A stretch of 64,000 nucleotides of DNA from Pyricularia pennisetigena (taxonomy: Eukaryota; Ascomycota; Sordariomycetes; Magnaporthales; Pyriculariaceae). Made by a program: the position numbers and the translations under genes. The DNA is taken from contig NW_021940918.1 in the NCBI RefSeq assembly GCF_004337985.1, positions 868,001 to 932,000 of the forward strand. The letters are read 5' to 3'. The notes under the pieces were generated by a model, which saw only the letters and a program-made list of their open reading frames with translations, did not search any database and was not told the origin of the DNA. Below are positions 38,330 through 48,889 of this stretch, piece by piece (position 1 is the first letter of the stretch; every line of letters starts with the position of its first letter).

Positions 38330-39216
38330 NNNNNNNNNNNNNNNNNNNNNNNNNNNNNNNNNNNNNNNNNNNNNNNNNNNNNNNNNNNNNNNNNNNNNNN
38401 NNNNNNNNNNNNNNNNNNNNNNNNNNNNNNNNNNNNNNNNNNNNNNNNNNNNNNNNNNNNNNNNNNNNNNNNNNNNNNNNNNNNNNNNNNNNNNNNNNNN
38501 NNNNNNNNNNNNNNNNNNNNNNNNNNNNNNNNNNNNNNNNNNNNNNNNNNNNNNNNNNNNNNNNNNNNNNNNNNNNNNNNNNNNNNNNNNNNNNNNNNNN
38601 NNNNNNNNNNNNNNNNNNNNNNNNNNNNNNNNNNNNNNNNNNNNNNNNNNNNNNNNNNNNNNNNNNNNNNNNNNNNNNNNNNNNNNNNNNNNNNNNNNNN
38701 NNNNNNNNNNNNNNNNNNNNNNNNNNNNNNNNNNNNNNNNNNNNNNNNNNNNNNNNNNNNNNNNNNNNNNNNNNNNNNNNNNNNNNNNNNNNNNNNNNNN
38801 NNNNNNNNNNNNNNNNNNNNNNNNNNNNNNNNNNNNNNNNNNNNNNNNNNNNNNNNNNNNNNNNNNNNNNNNNNNNNNNNNNNNNNNNNNNNNNNNNNNN
38901 NNNNNNNNNNNNNNNNNNNNNNNNNNNNNNNNNNNNNNNNNNNNNNNNNNNNNNNNNNNNNNNNNNNNNNNNNNNNNNNNNNNNNNNNNNNNNNNNNNNN
39001 NNNNNNNNNNNNNNNNNNNNNNNNNNNNNNNNNNNNNNNNNNNNNNNNNNNNNNNNNNNNNNNNNNNNNNNNNNNNNNNNNNNNNNNNNNNNNNNNNNNN
39101 NNNNNNNNNNNNNNNNNNNNNNNNNNNNNNNNNNNNNNNNNNNNNNNNNNNNNNNNNNNNNNNNNNNNNNNNNNNNNNNNNNNNNNNNNNNNNNNNNNNN
39201 NNNNNNNNNNNNNNNN
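38330..39216. other. sequence gap (887 N)
   Basis: Unresolved bases flanked by C12 on the left and A39 on the right. The long open frames that cross it are artefacts of translating N. Confidence 0.99.

Positions 39217-39255
<39 letters not shown>
39217..39255. repeat. A39 homopolymer at the gap edge
   Basis: Thirty-nine consecutive A directly after the N gap; its true length is unknown. Confidence 0.9.
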
Positions 39256-39256
<1 letters not shown>

Positions 39257-39375
39257 AGCAACAGCAGCATCTCACCCACTCCCACCGCATAGAGAAACAA
39301 CTCGGGTGAGATTTTGCCCCAAACATAACTCCACTATACCGTCGCAGACTTATTCGGCCTTGAAAGCAACCGTGC

Positions 39376-39380
<5 letters not shown>

Positions 39381-39410
<30 letters not shown>
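39381..39410. repeat. (GT)15 microsatellite
   Basis: Perfect GT dinucleotide repeat, followed shortly by a TC/CT repeat near 39456-39470. Confidence 0.95.
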
Positions 39411-39415
<5 letters not shown>

Positions 39416-40160
39416 GCGATCCATCTTTGGCCTCTCGGTCTAGTCCCCTGACTATCTCTCTCTCTCTCTCTTTTCTTTTTTCTCCGATGTCGTCTCGCAC
39501 ACCCTTTCTCATTGCCACCCGACTACTCCTTGTTCTAGTCCCTAAAATACCTAGTCATGCAAAAAAGCCAACATCTCCTCAAAGTGGCCAGACATTAGCA
39601 ACCGCCCCCCGCCCGGTCCTCTGATTGCGTACTCCTGCCCGAATAGGGTCTCCGACCCCGAAAACAAAAAAGGTCTGGGCCAACGCTCCATTGCGGGAAA
39701 GGAGGGTTTGGTTTTTCAGCTGATCCGCTAGTCACCTGCAGCACACTGTTAGTAGAAAGTACTTTGCAGTTGTCCTAACTGAATACAGAGTTGCTTGCTA
39801 TGCCGAGGGGATATTGTCAAAGAACCCCGAAGGTTTCGGTTCCATACGTGGTTCAACTCGGGGGGAAAATATTGTTCAAAAGACGACAGCAGTATATACA
39901 AGTTTCACACTACTATATGCCACGCGCCAATATGCATCTTTAGTAATAAAATAAAACTATGTGCCACCCTCATGCGGCATATCCGTGCAGCTCGAAAGTA
40001 TCATCAGTCCCAAGTTGGTTGGGGAAAACCTCCCCTACACCGTCTGAACTGCCCATTAAAAACCTGAAAAGAAGAGAAGAAGAAGAAAAAAAAAAGCGTT
40101 GCATGCTAGTATGATATGATCCCCTCAAATTTCCTATCATAGTCAGTTGCAGATCCCAAG

Positions 40161-40163
<3 letters not shown>

Positions 40164-40195
<32 letters not shown>
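40164..40195. repeat. A32 homopolymer at the 3' end of the caspase-rhodanese gene
   Basis: Thirty-two consecutive A on the plus strand, lying two bases beyond the stop codon of the minus-strand gene. On the sense strand this is a T run at the very start of the 3' untranslated region. Confidence 0.95.
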
Positions 40196-40196
<1 letters not shown>

Positions 40197-40197
40197 A

Positions 40198-43100
40198 TCA
40201 CGATCTACTGCTCCGTATTCGCTTCCAAAACCCCTGCTGTTGTTGATGCCGCTTCTTTGGTGATTCGCTTCCACCTCCAATGCTCACCGCGGCCTGCCCA
40301 CTCGGCAGATCGCCAGGGCCACTACCGCCACCTCCACCGTCCAAGTCTTCGTCTTCCATCTGCTCGCCATCCATCTTATCCGGAGAGTAGCCTCCCCGGC
40401 CGCCTCCGACAGGTTTGTCGGGAGGGTAGCCGCCGCTCCGCCCGCTGCCGCCTTCGAGTTTATCCGAGTAGCTGCTGCCCTTGCGGTCTGCCAAGGGTGG
40501 TGGTGGTGGTGGCGGCGGCGGCGGCGATATTCCCGCCTCGTGCATTTTATCCAACGCCCGGCTTAGAGGCGCCACTAGTGGTCCTTGAGATGCTTCGATC
40601 CTCTCCTTTCTGTCCCTCGGCCATGATTCCTGCTGCGGAAGCTTTCCTAGGGACTGCCTAGACAGCTCAGGGAATCGTGTCTGGAACTCGTTTTCCAGCG
40701 CCTCTTGGTTTTGTTGCATAGCCCGTAGTCTTTCCGACTGCTTTGCCGGTGTGAGATTTGTGGAGGGCACGCGGTCTTCGTTCTCGACAAGCCGTAACCA
40801 TTCTTCGTACTGATCCTGTGCTTCGACAACTTGGTCCTATTGCTAGCGGTCAGTGCTAGGACTGAAAACAAGGACTGCAGGTAGAAAGAACTTACAGCTG
40901 TGGTTGGTGGCATGTTTTCCAACGATTCGAGGTACTCGTTGGCGGCTGTCGAAGTCCTTGCGCCGACTATGTACTTGTCGTACGAGGCCGAGAACTCCCT
41001 GTAATGGCCCTTGAGGACAAAGAATCTGCCGCTCCAACCTTTGCTCCTAAACTTGTCGTAAAGGACGTCGGCGGTCGGGCACTCCCAAGGAAACTCAATC
41101 ACGCGGTCATAGATGACAACACACTTGGCCGAATACCACTTGGAAAAGGTCGCGCGGCTGGCATGATCCGCGAATGCGCTCTCGATCATATCGATAGTAG
41201 AATGCTCCAAAAAGCTCACTGGTGCCCGCAGGTTGGCTGCACGGTGGATGTGAGATCTCTGGAAGTCGGCAGGGGGTCGCAGGTCGAAAAAGAGAACCTG
41301 TGATGGGTAAATCTCCAAGAGCCTGTTGAGATGCCCTGGCAAGATCATGCGTACGGCCTCCTGCCTCGGTGGCGGTGGTTCCCCAGCTAGTTTGCGCTTG
41401 TTTTGACTGTATAAATCTCGCTCCTTCTTATGGCGGTGATAGAACCAGAGCTGATCGATGGGCTTGCTCGTCAGCATCAGATACAGATGACTAGCAGGTA
41501 AGAAATTTGCAACTCACACTTATGTCATTCGACTGAGCACCAAGATTTGATGCGTAATATTCAGTCGCAGCGTTGCTCGGCTCGGGATCATTGTTGAAGT
41601 ACTCTTCAAGACGGGTGACTATATGAGAATTGAACCGAGGTGCCTCAGGCACAGACTCTGACGGATGGTATACTGTCCACTTGGAGCTCCGTGACGTGTT
41701 CATTATTGCGTTATGTTTGATATTTTCGTAACTATCATCCCGGGCCTGCTGTGACGGCGCCTTTGATGAAGAGGGGGCATATCTAATATAGTCCCGTGAT
41801 GATGCTATCCGAGTTCGGTCACTATTGTAGGGCAGATAACGCCCACCAACGAGCGGATCAGCTCGTGAATGTTGGGGTAATGTATCCTCTGCTGGCAGGG
41901 TGGTGCCTGAAAAAATGGATTCATCATCGCGAAGCCTTTCTCTATCGGTATCGGTAATCCTCGTATCGCTGGTCTCAGCGGGAGGCTCGCTCGAGGTAGT
42001 CGGCTTGATCATGTTGTTCGACCTAATGAAAGCCACAAAATTGCAGGCATGATCTTCGGGAAGCAAGTCCCAGATCATGACCGGGAGGGACAGCAAGAGT
42101 AGTGTCGAGTGGCTCTTGAAGACGCCCTGAACCTTGACATACTTGGCCAGCGCTGGGAAGCTGGCCAACCATTGCTCCCATGCGTCCAGATCAAGTTGCT
42201 GGTTATCTTCGAGGGCCAGCGAGATCATGACGTGCGGTCGATCTTCGGTAGGTTCTGTGCCGGCACCCTCCACTGGACCACCCCTGCCCGAGCTTATAGG
42301 GGCGGTTGGGAGGGGCATGGTCGCGTCTGGCTCATCCGGAGGCGAGGGAGGACGCCTGTTCCCAGGCACAATGCGGCCCAGCTCTATGCTGGGCGCTTTG
42401 TGGTTCGAGGTCATCATGAAGTGCACAGGAGTGGAGCGAGCCTCGAAGTGCTTGCCGTTTATGGTGATGGGTCTGGGATGTTTGAGGCGCGCTAAAACCT
42501 CGGCGTGAAGCATTGCCGCCGAGAAGGTCCTGACTTTCCACTGTTGAAGAACTTCGATGAGCGCATTCGTGAACGAGTAGCGCCCTGGATCGGGGGCTAT
42601 GGCGTCCCAGCTAGATGCCGAGATGGTCTCGGTAATGCTCTTGCCGTTGGGGAATGTAGCGCTCGCAGCGCCTGCACAACAGTCCAGCAGGATTAAAGTA
42701 TCCGAGACCGAGCGTTCCAATAGAGTCTGGATGGCGGACCACTGCAGCCATGGCGAGCCAGAGTGGCGAGTTGCACACCAGGTGCTCTGCCTAGATTCGT
42801 CTATCCTCGCGTGGCCGCCGTAGTAGACGATGAAGAGGGTGTCTGTACTTTCATGGTCTTTAATCAGGGAGCCAACCTTGAGCATCAACTCCAGGTGAGA
42901 GTTCTCGGACGGGATGGCAAAGATGTCGGTTTCGAAGCTGTAGTCTTCCCGCATACATTGCTCTAGGTCCTCAAGCTCAGGCAGCACAAAAAGATCATCA
43001 GACTTCCAGTGAAGCAGCAGCACTTGCACTTTGGAATATCTTTGCATGGAGCGCCCCCTATTAGGAAATGCTCGCCCAGCCGACTGTGGGTGGTAAGGGA

Positions 43101-43602
43101 AGTGGGTTTGGTCAGCATTATTAATAAGTTGAAAATAAATGACGGTTGATATGATATACAGTCACGTCGCTGTAGAAGAAATAAGGGAGAAAAGAGAGAG
43201 AGAGGGAGAGGTAGAAACAAAAACAAAGACACATACGTCTTCCAAACTCTTTGCAAACGTCTCGAGATTCTTGACGTGGAAATTCACACGGCTTGTGTCA
43301 TGAGTTGCAGAAGGCGTCGAGACACCGGCACCTGAGCCGTACTGCGCACATTTCAAAAGACCACGTTAGTACTTTTGAACAACTGGTTCGGCGTCTCGAA
43401 TTGATTTATTCCATTCTGAAAATGGTATTCGCAAAAAAGGTCCATGGTCCAGACCTACAGTTGAATCTGCACTGCTCATGCTGGCACCATCACCCCTTGG
43501 CGCCCTTGTTCGGAGGGTCACGTAGGGTTCATCTTGGTGTGTCTGAGGTTGCTGTGGGTGATTATGGTGAAGATGATGCTGGTCAGAATTCATGCTGGGC
43601 AT
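40198..43602 (-). CDS. caspase-like / rhodanese-like fusion protein
   Basis: Five exons (43602-43459, 43341-43237, 43083-41518, 41462-40896, 40836-40198) join to 1006 residues, all introns in phase 0. Residues ~96-300 form a caspase-like (peptidase C14-type) domain: H174 lies in IVYYGGHA and C219 in LLDCCAGA, the expected His/Cys dyad, so it may be an active cysteine protease. A disordered Ser/Thr-rich linker follows. Residues ~645-770 look like a rhodanese domain (VLFFDLRPPADFQRSHIHRA, then KCVVIYDRVIEFPW), but Asp (~724) stands where the catalytic Cys is expected, so that domain is probably non-catalytic. The C-terminus has a ten-Pro run, Gly-rich stretches and a basic end (FWKRIRSS). The N-terminus is His/Gln-rich. 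The weakest join is intron 3 (41517-41463, 55 nt), the only donor/acceptor pair I found that keeps frame; if wrong, these are two adjacent genes. The substrate and role are unknown. Confidence 0.8.
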
Positions 43603-44880
43603 GTCGTCGTAGCGGCAGCCAGAAGCTGCTGCACAAGTGGTGCGTGCGGCTTGACTGAATTGAAATTGGCGATTTCGAAGCAAAACGGAGGCGCTCTATT
43701 CGGGAGGGCCGCTTTACAGCCTATTGCTCTCTTTCATCTTTGACAGGGTATACGGAGTCGTAAGGGGTGCATATTTTGATGTGGCCTCTCTCTTTTCTTC
43801 TTCTTTTTTTTTTTTTTTCTTTCCCTCTCTCTTCCTTCGTTAACTGCACAGAAATTGGAAAAGTCCGTCAAATGCGCTTGGGATGAATGAATTGGTGGTT
43901 TGGTAACAGATCAAAAGCAGGCGAATGCGGCCATGATGTTCTGCTGGACTGGCTGTCATCTGTTGTCACCCGTGCGATCACTGACTGTCCGACGGCGGCC
44001 TCCCTCCTTTCTCGGTGGCTCAATCGGGTTTAGTGCCCTTGTCCCTCGGTCGCAGATTGGGTCTCATTGCTTAATTGAAAAGCGGTGCTCCCATGCACGT
44101 GTAATCAGACCCTGTCGACGCCAGGGTCTCTTTCACCAAAACTTGAGCAACAACCTAGCTTGATCTTGGCGTCTTGGGATTTGTTAGTGGAGTAGTATTC
44201 GGTATAAAATATACCTGTTCTTTATTAATAGACAATGAAGTAATCATATAGCTGCCTGATGCCAAAATCGTCTCGTCCCACGTTTGAAAACAAGCAACTG
44301 CACACAGCCCTGGGGTCTGATTAGCCACACACAAATGCACTTTAGGCCTCGCATGAACAACGCAACAACGCCCATGCCGTCCTATAGCAGCGGTTAATAG
44401 TGGAGGTGAGGACGCCGTCAAACGGTTTTTTTTTTTTGGTTTTTTTTTTGGGGGGTTATGTGATACTGTAAATGGGTCTTTCGTCTCTAACCTGTGTGCC
44501 GAGAGTATTTCTTTCGGCGATAAGGCAAACGTCAAGATATTAACTATAACCTTATTTTGTTTCCTGCTTTTGTTTGTTTGCCATCCGAGAATTAATTATC
44601 ATTCTGAATGCGGGACGAAAGACAGCTTTTTCTAGCAAACCTTGTCATGATTCAATCGCGGCCAGTATTCAAGAGGGGCCCCGCACCCGAGTAGCATCGT
44701 CTTCTGCTTCGCTCGCAAATTCACAGCTTCAAGGACTCTACCTCATTGAGTCTGCAGCCCTAGATCCCACCCGCAGTGCCAATTCGCTTGCATATTGATC
44801 CTCGGTACAGCTGGGAGCGCTGGCTTGCTGGCATTACAAAGCGGCATCTCAGTTGTAGACTCGGGGTCGTGTCCAGCTCA
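43603..44880. other. divergent intergenic region
   Basis: About 1.3 kb between the starts of the caspase-rhodanese gene (leftward) and the RRM gene (rightward). It presumably holds both promoters. It includes a pyrimidine-rich run near 43790-43840 and T/G-rich sequence near 44425-44457. No coding exon seen. Confidence 0.5.
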
Positions 44881-45937
44881 ATGGGACCTGACCAGTCTGC
44901 TGCCCTCCTCGAGGGCCGGCGCATCTACCTTGGCAACTTGCTCTACAGTGTCCAGCCGGGTGAAATCGAAGATGCGCTCATTAACAACGGCTTCGGAACC
45001 TATCAAGATATCCACATATCCATAGACCCGGTGACCGCCCGCAACCCGGGCTACTGTTTCGTTGACTTCCCAGACCGCGCCACCGCCGAGCACGCTCTCA
45101 CATCCCTCCACACCAGCATCCGCGGCAGGCCCTTGAAGGTGGGACCCTGCGAGCCTAAAAAGCAGAATGCGAGCGGCGGAAATAGCAGATGGAGAAATAG
45201 CAACGATCCTGGCAGGTCGGAGCCCGCCTTCAAAAGATGGGGCAACTGGTCTGGGCAGAGAACCTCGTCCTTGAGTGACGCCAGTGAAGAGGGCAAGGAG
45301 GCGCAGATCGGTATTACGAACAAGCGTGGCATCGAGCAAGGACCGTACGGGGCCATTGAACACTTTAACGAGACACTCGCAACGGGCGGCCGGCGGCTCT
45401 ATCTCGGCGGGTTGGGCCAAATGATCAACCAGCAGCACAACCAGGACGAAGTGCGAGATATTCTGGCGGGCTTGAACCCGTGAGTGCCTTCATTCCAACT
45501 ACCTATCCTTTCAAAGTGACTGTGCGTTCCTGTTGTCGATGTTGCCGTTGCTGACGGACGGATTCTGTGGGAGTAGTATCGCCATCAGTAAACGCATCAC
45601 CCCGCACCCGTCCACGGCTAGCATGCCGGGGAAGCACCATTACTGTTTCGTTGACTTCGCAACAGCCCAAGAAGCTTCCAACGCCGCAAAGGCGACAAAT
45701 GGGAGATTCTGGGCCGGCGGACGCCTGCGCGCCAGCATTGCCAAAAAGATCCCGGACACGCTCAGAGAGCGTGCCGTCCCGGCGAAGGACAATGCGGCTT
45801 GGCAGAAGAGGGCTGCACGCGATGATCCACTCCGGGCGGGCCAGCAGTCTTCATGGCGCAAACATTCTACTAACGACCAAGATGGCGGCGGGACCTCTCA
45901 ACGCATATCATCTCTTGAATCTGCAAGTTGGCGTTAG
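44881..45937 (+). CDS. RNA-binding protein with two RRM domains
   Basis: Two exons (44881-45479 and 45577-45937) encode 319 residues. I chose the ATG at 44881 because the upstream in-frame extension begins at GTG. RRM1 has RNP2 RIYLGN (residues ~14-19) and RNP1 GYCFVDF (57-63). A Ser/Asn/Arg-rich linker follows. RRM2 has RNP2 RLYLGG (~172-177) and RNP1 HYCFVDF (221-227), with the intron falling inside this domain. The C-terminal tail is charged and low complexity. The architecture fits fungal proteins that bind single-stranded RNA in mRNA handling, but I cannot tie it to a particular named protein. It is divergent from the caspase-rhodanese gene. Confidence 0.9.
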
Positions 45938-46278
45938 AAAGACCCTGAACCATGTTGAAAGTATAAATATAGCTTTGATTTGCTTGTATTGCATGGTCCT
46001 TGAGAAAAAGAAAAAAGAAAAAAAAATCGACGTGCGGTAGAATTAGTTGATCTGTCCGTCCAAGCTGTATTGTTTGATTTCTCCGACGTTCCAAATTTGG
46101 TTTGCATACGCAATCGTAATGCTTTGGTCGCCCATGCTGAATGACTCCGGATTTTGATGCTACAAGCAGGGAGCAACCTTCTTTCAGATTAATGATTAAC
46201 TTGGACATGCATAATATTCTGTAGTGCAACTGCATCTTTCAGGATGAGAAGGAGTATGTACCTCAACAGGAAAAAAAG

Positions 46279-46311
<33 letters not shown>

Positions 46312-46691
46312 AGTTGCTGCCGTCTCACCAAGCACGTGTCTCTGCTGATTTGGTAGGTGGGGCTGTGCCGTGCAATGCCGAGCTCGGTCAACATTCAGGG
46401 CGATGGTGGATGTCGATCGAGCCATTCAACTGGTAAGGTAGGTAATCAATGTACATACCTTCACCGAGGATTGGCACAGCATCTCGCCAATCAATCAGTT
46501 GGCGAAGCAGCCAAAGTTCATCAGCCCTGACTCTGCCAAAAACGAGAAAGAAAAAGAAAAAAAAAACTCAACGGGCAAAAGCGACCGGGAATGGTGCACA
46601 ACGTTCAGTAAAACTAGCAATCCCGACCTGATCTGACCTGACCTGACTTGGGCCTCCACACTACGGTACCTCATTCTGTACCGCCTACAAA
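45938..46691. other. intergenic region with a long A run
   Basis: 3' region of the RRM gene and promoter of PBN1. It contains an A32 run (46279-46310) but no exon that I can support. Confidence 0.5.
46279..46310. repeat. A32 homopolymer
   Basis: Thirty-two consecutive A preceded by A7 and a single G. Confidence 0.95.
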
Positions 46692-48373
46692 ATGAAGTTG
46701 AGGATTACCTTCCTCCACAGACCCGGCGATGCCGTGGATCCGGCGTCGCTCAAGATCACCGATGACAGCCTTACCGGCCCAGATCTCCATGCAGCTCGCG
46801 AGGTTCGAGCAACCTTTGCCCGCCATGAACTTCCTGCCGAGCTTCTGGCGCTCCTCGCGGCCACAAATGACTTCCACGTGAGGTGGGTTGGCCCGCACGC
46901 ATACCAAACCGTCAGCCCCCTGCAGTCTAGACTGCCCCCAGGTTTCCACCTATTCTATACGCCGCTGGCAGATGAAAAGAATCAAGACTCGTAAGTCTCA
47001 AGGTTTGTCTTTCATGTCTCGAGACTGAACTTGAACCTGACCCATTTGTTGTTCCGTGGACAGTGCAGTCCTCATCTGCGATCTATTACGCAAAGCTTTC
47101 GGAGGTCTGGAGAATTGCATGTCGGATGTGAGTAGTCCTCCTGTAGTCGTAGACCATAGTATGATGCGATGCACTGTGCTCGATGGGTTAGTTGACAAAA
47201 TGCCAGGAATCTTTTGTTTCCCTCCCCAAGAGTCGCTTCTCCCACTCGCCAGCCTATCAATTCTATCAACCTCTGGAGGACCTGCGGAACCTCACTCGCT
47301 ATATAAGAGATGAGCTGTGTCCAGAGAATGACCCCCTTTGTCGAGCCCAGGCAGAGCGCCTGTCCGAGTCCGTCTCGCTCGATATCTCATGGGACAGCAC
47401 TGCCGACATCCTCAGGGTAGCCACGCTGTCTCCATACCAGGCTCAGCCCCTGACTGTGACAGCTTACCCGGGCCACCGCACCGAGGTTGGTATGTTGGGC
47501 GAGGACAAAGCGCCGACACTGGAGCATCACGAGGTTGGCATATCGGGCCACATCGTCGTGCTGGGCGAGCGCAACACCCCTTCCCCCACCGCATTCGGCT
47601 TCCCATCCCGTCACCGTGCCGCCGGGGGCGACGCAGTGACGTCCTTCTTCCCATACCATTCCGACACATCCACCGGCCTGCACCCGACCCTGAGGCTGGT
47701 CATGACGTCCCGCACGCCGGACGAAGGGTCCTGCACGCCACACGCCTACCTCACGCTGCCCCGCACCATCTTTGCCGACATGTACCAGCTCTCGGACCCC
47801 CTATTCCTCGCCTCCAAGAACCTCACCGCCCTGCGTTACATGTCTAGCCCCGTCGACCTCGAGGCCCCAGACTACGCCATGAGCATATGGGGCTCGTTCG
47901 TGCTGGTGGACCTCGCGCAGCCCTCGGGCGACGCCGGCGACGCCTGGACCGCCGAGATACCGCTGCACCTGCGGTACCTCGCTCCTGCGAGCGGCGGTCA
48001 CCGCAGCATCGAGGTTCCCGCCCCCGCCGTGTTCTGGGCCTGCGCGGCCGACGACGCGGGAAACCTGGCCACGAATCCGTTCGACCGCACCAAGCTCGGC
48101 TACGACGGGCTCTTCGACTCCAACACGGTGTTTTGGCACCTCGAGCCCAGGCCGCCGCCCCTGCCCGTCGGCACCACGCGCCTCATGCTCGCCGTTGACG
48201 TTCCGGTTCTGGACATAGAGAGGTCGGGCTGGATCGGCGCTGGCACTGCGGCCGTCATTCTTTTGGGCTTTGGCTGGGTGGTCTGGAAGCTCCTCGGCGC
48301 TGGACTGGCCAAGGGTACAGAGGGAGGAAAGGCGCCTGGTGTTCAGAAATTGGAGACGAAGAAGACGCAGTGA
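46692..48373 (+). CDS. PBN1: PBN1/PIG-X, GPI-mannosyltransferase I subunit
   Basis: Three exons (46692-46990, 47064-47127, 47207-48373) encode 509 residues. PBN1, with GPI14 (PIG-M), forms GPI mannosyltransferase I in the ER membrane, which adds the first mannose to the GPI anchor; yeast Pbn1 is also needed for folding of some ER proteins. The sequence shows the family pattern: FSHSPAYQFYQPL after the second intron, IPLHLRYLAPASGGHR, VPAPAVFWAC, NPFDR and GYDGLF. A single C-terminal membrane segment (residues ~463-486, WIGAGTAAVILLGFGWVVW) is followed by a short Lys-rich tail. The bulk of the protein would be in the ER lumen, fitting the N-glycosylation sequon NLT in the second half. The acceptor of intron 2 could also be a few codons downstream (47230). 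It converges with CBR1, 516 bp away. Confidence 0.92.
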
Positions 48374-48889
48374 TCTCTTGCCAGGAGGGGCCGGGGACAG
48401 AAGAGGATCCTCAACAGTGCTAAGGTGATACATCACCCATCGTCACAGGCAGACATGACAAATGCAGAATGGAACAGCACCGTGAACATTGGATGATATC
48501 GCTACGCACCAATTGAATCCCTCCACGGCACCAGTCGGCAAGTATATGCAGCCTCTATGGCGCAAAAGGAGCAGTGCGCGATGACAAGAAGCGTTGCATT
48601 CCCCGATTTTGCGCCAATATGTGGAATGGACCATAGTTTGAGACACAAGTGGTCGGTGGCGTTGTTTTGATGCGCAAATTTGGCTTTTGAAAATGCTCTA
48701 TCGACAAGTGGTATAACAGCCACGCTAGTCATATTATATATACCCATAGCTGAACAAGGCACACGCCTTTTACGCAAGATGTTGGTACACTTCATGATTT
48801 TTTCTATTTTCGCTTTATAATCACAAGTCTAGTCTGCAGAGCTTCATCAACGGCCGCTCTCATCATACCTGCGTATTCCCGTGACATGC
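48374..48889. other. convergent intergenic region
   Basis: 3' untranslated sequence shared between PBN1 (rightward) and CBR1 (leftward). No exon or RNA gene seen. Confidence 0.5.

Larger units (their letters stand above)
21685..40197. other. 18.5-kb gene-free region upstream of the homeobox gene
   Basis: I found no convincing coding exon here on either strand. The longest open frames (for example near 22.2-22.7, 23.5-24.1 and 24.4-25.0 kb) are low complexity or have no protein-family signature and no supporting splice structure. The interval holds microsatellites, Z-DNA-type alternating tracts, GTACGTAC palindromes, long homopolymers and three N gaps. The first few kb would carry the promoter and leader of the homeobox gene, transcribed leftward. 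A gene could hide in the 887-nt gap. Confidence 0.6.

Noticed and set aside
38307..39518. Long minus-strand frames of 403 and 329 residues
   Set aside because: They consist almost entirely of translated N; the flanks are homopolymers and GT/CT repeats.
10480..40197. Transposon relics or RIP-mutated repeats as the cause of the gene desert
   Set aside because: No transposase, reverse transcriptase or terminal repeats recognised, and base composition is mixed rather than strongly AT-rich. A composite RIP index and repeat search would settle it.
47801..48436. 211-residue frame antisense to PBN1
   Set aside because: Shadow of a GC-rich coding exon; the sense frame has a clear family match and membrane anchor.
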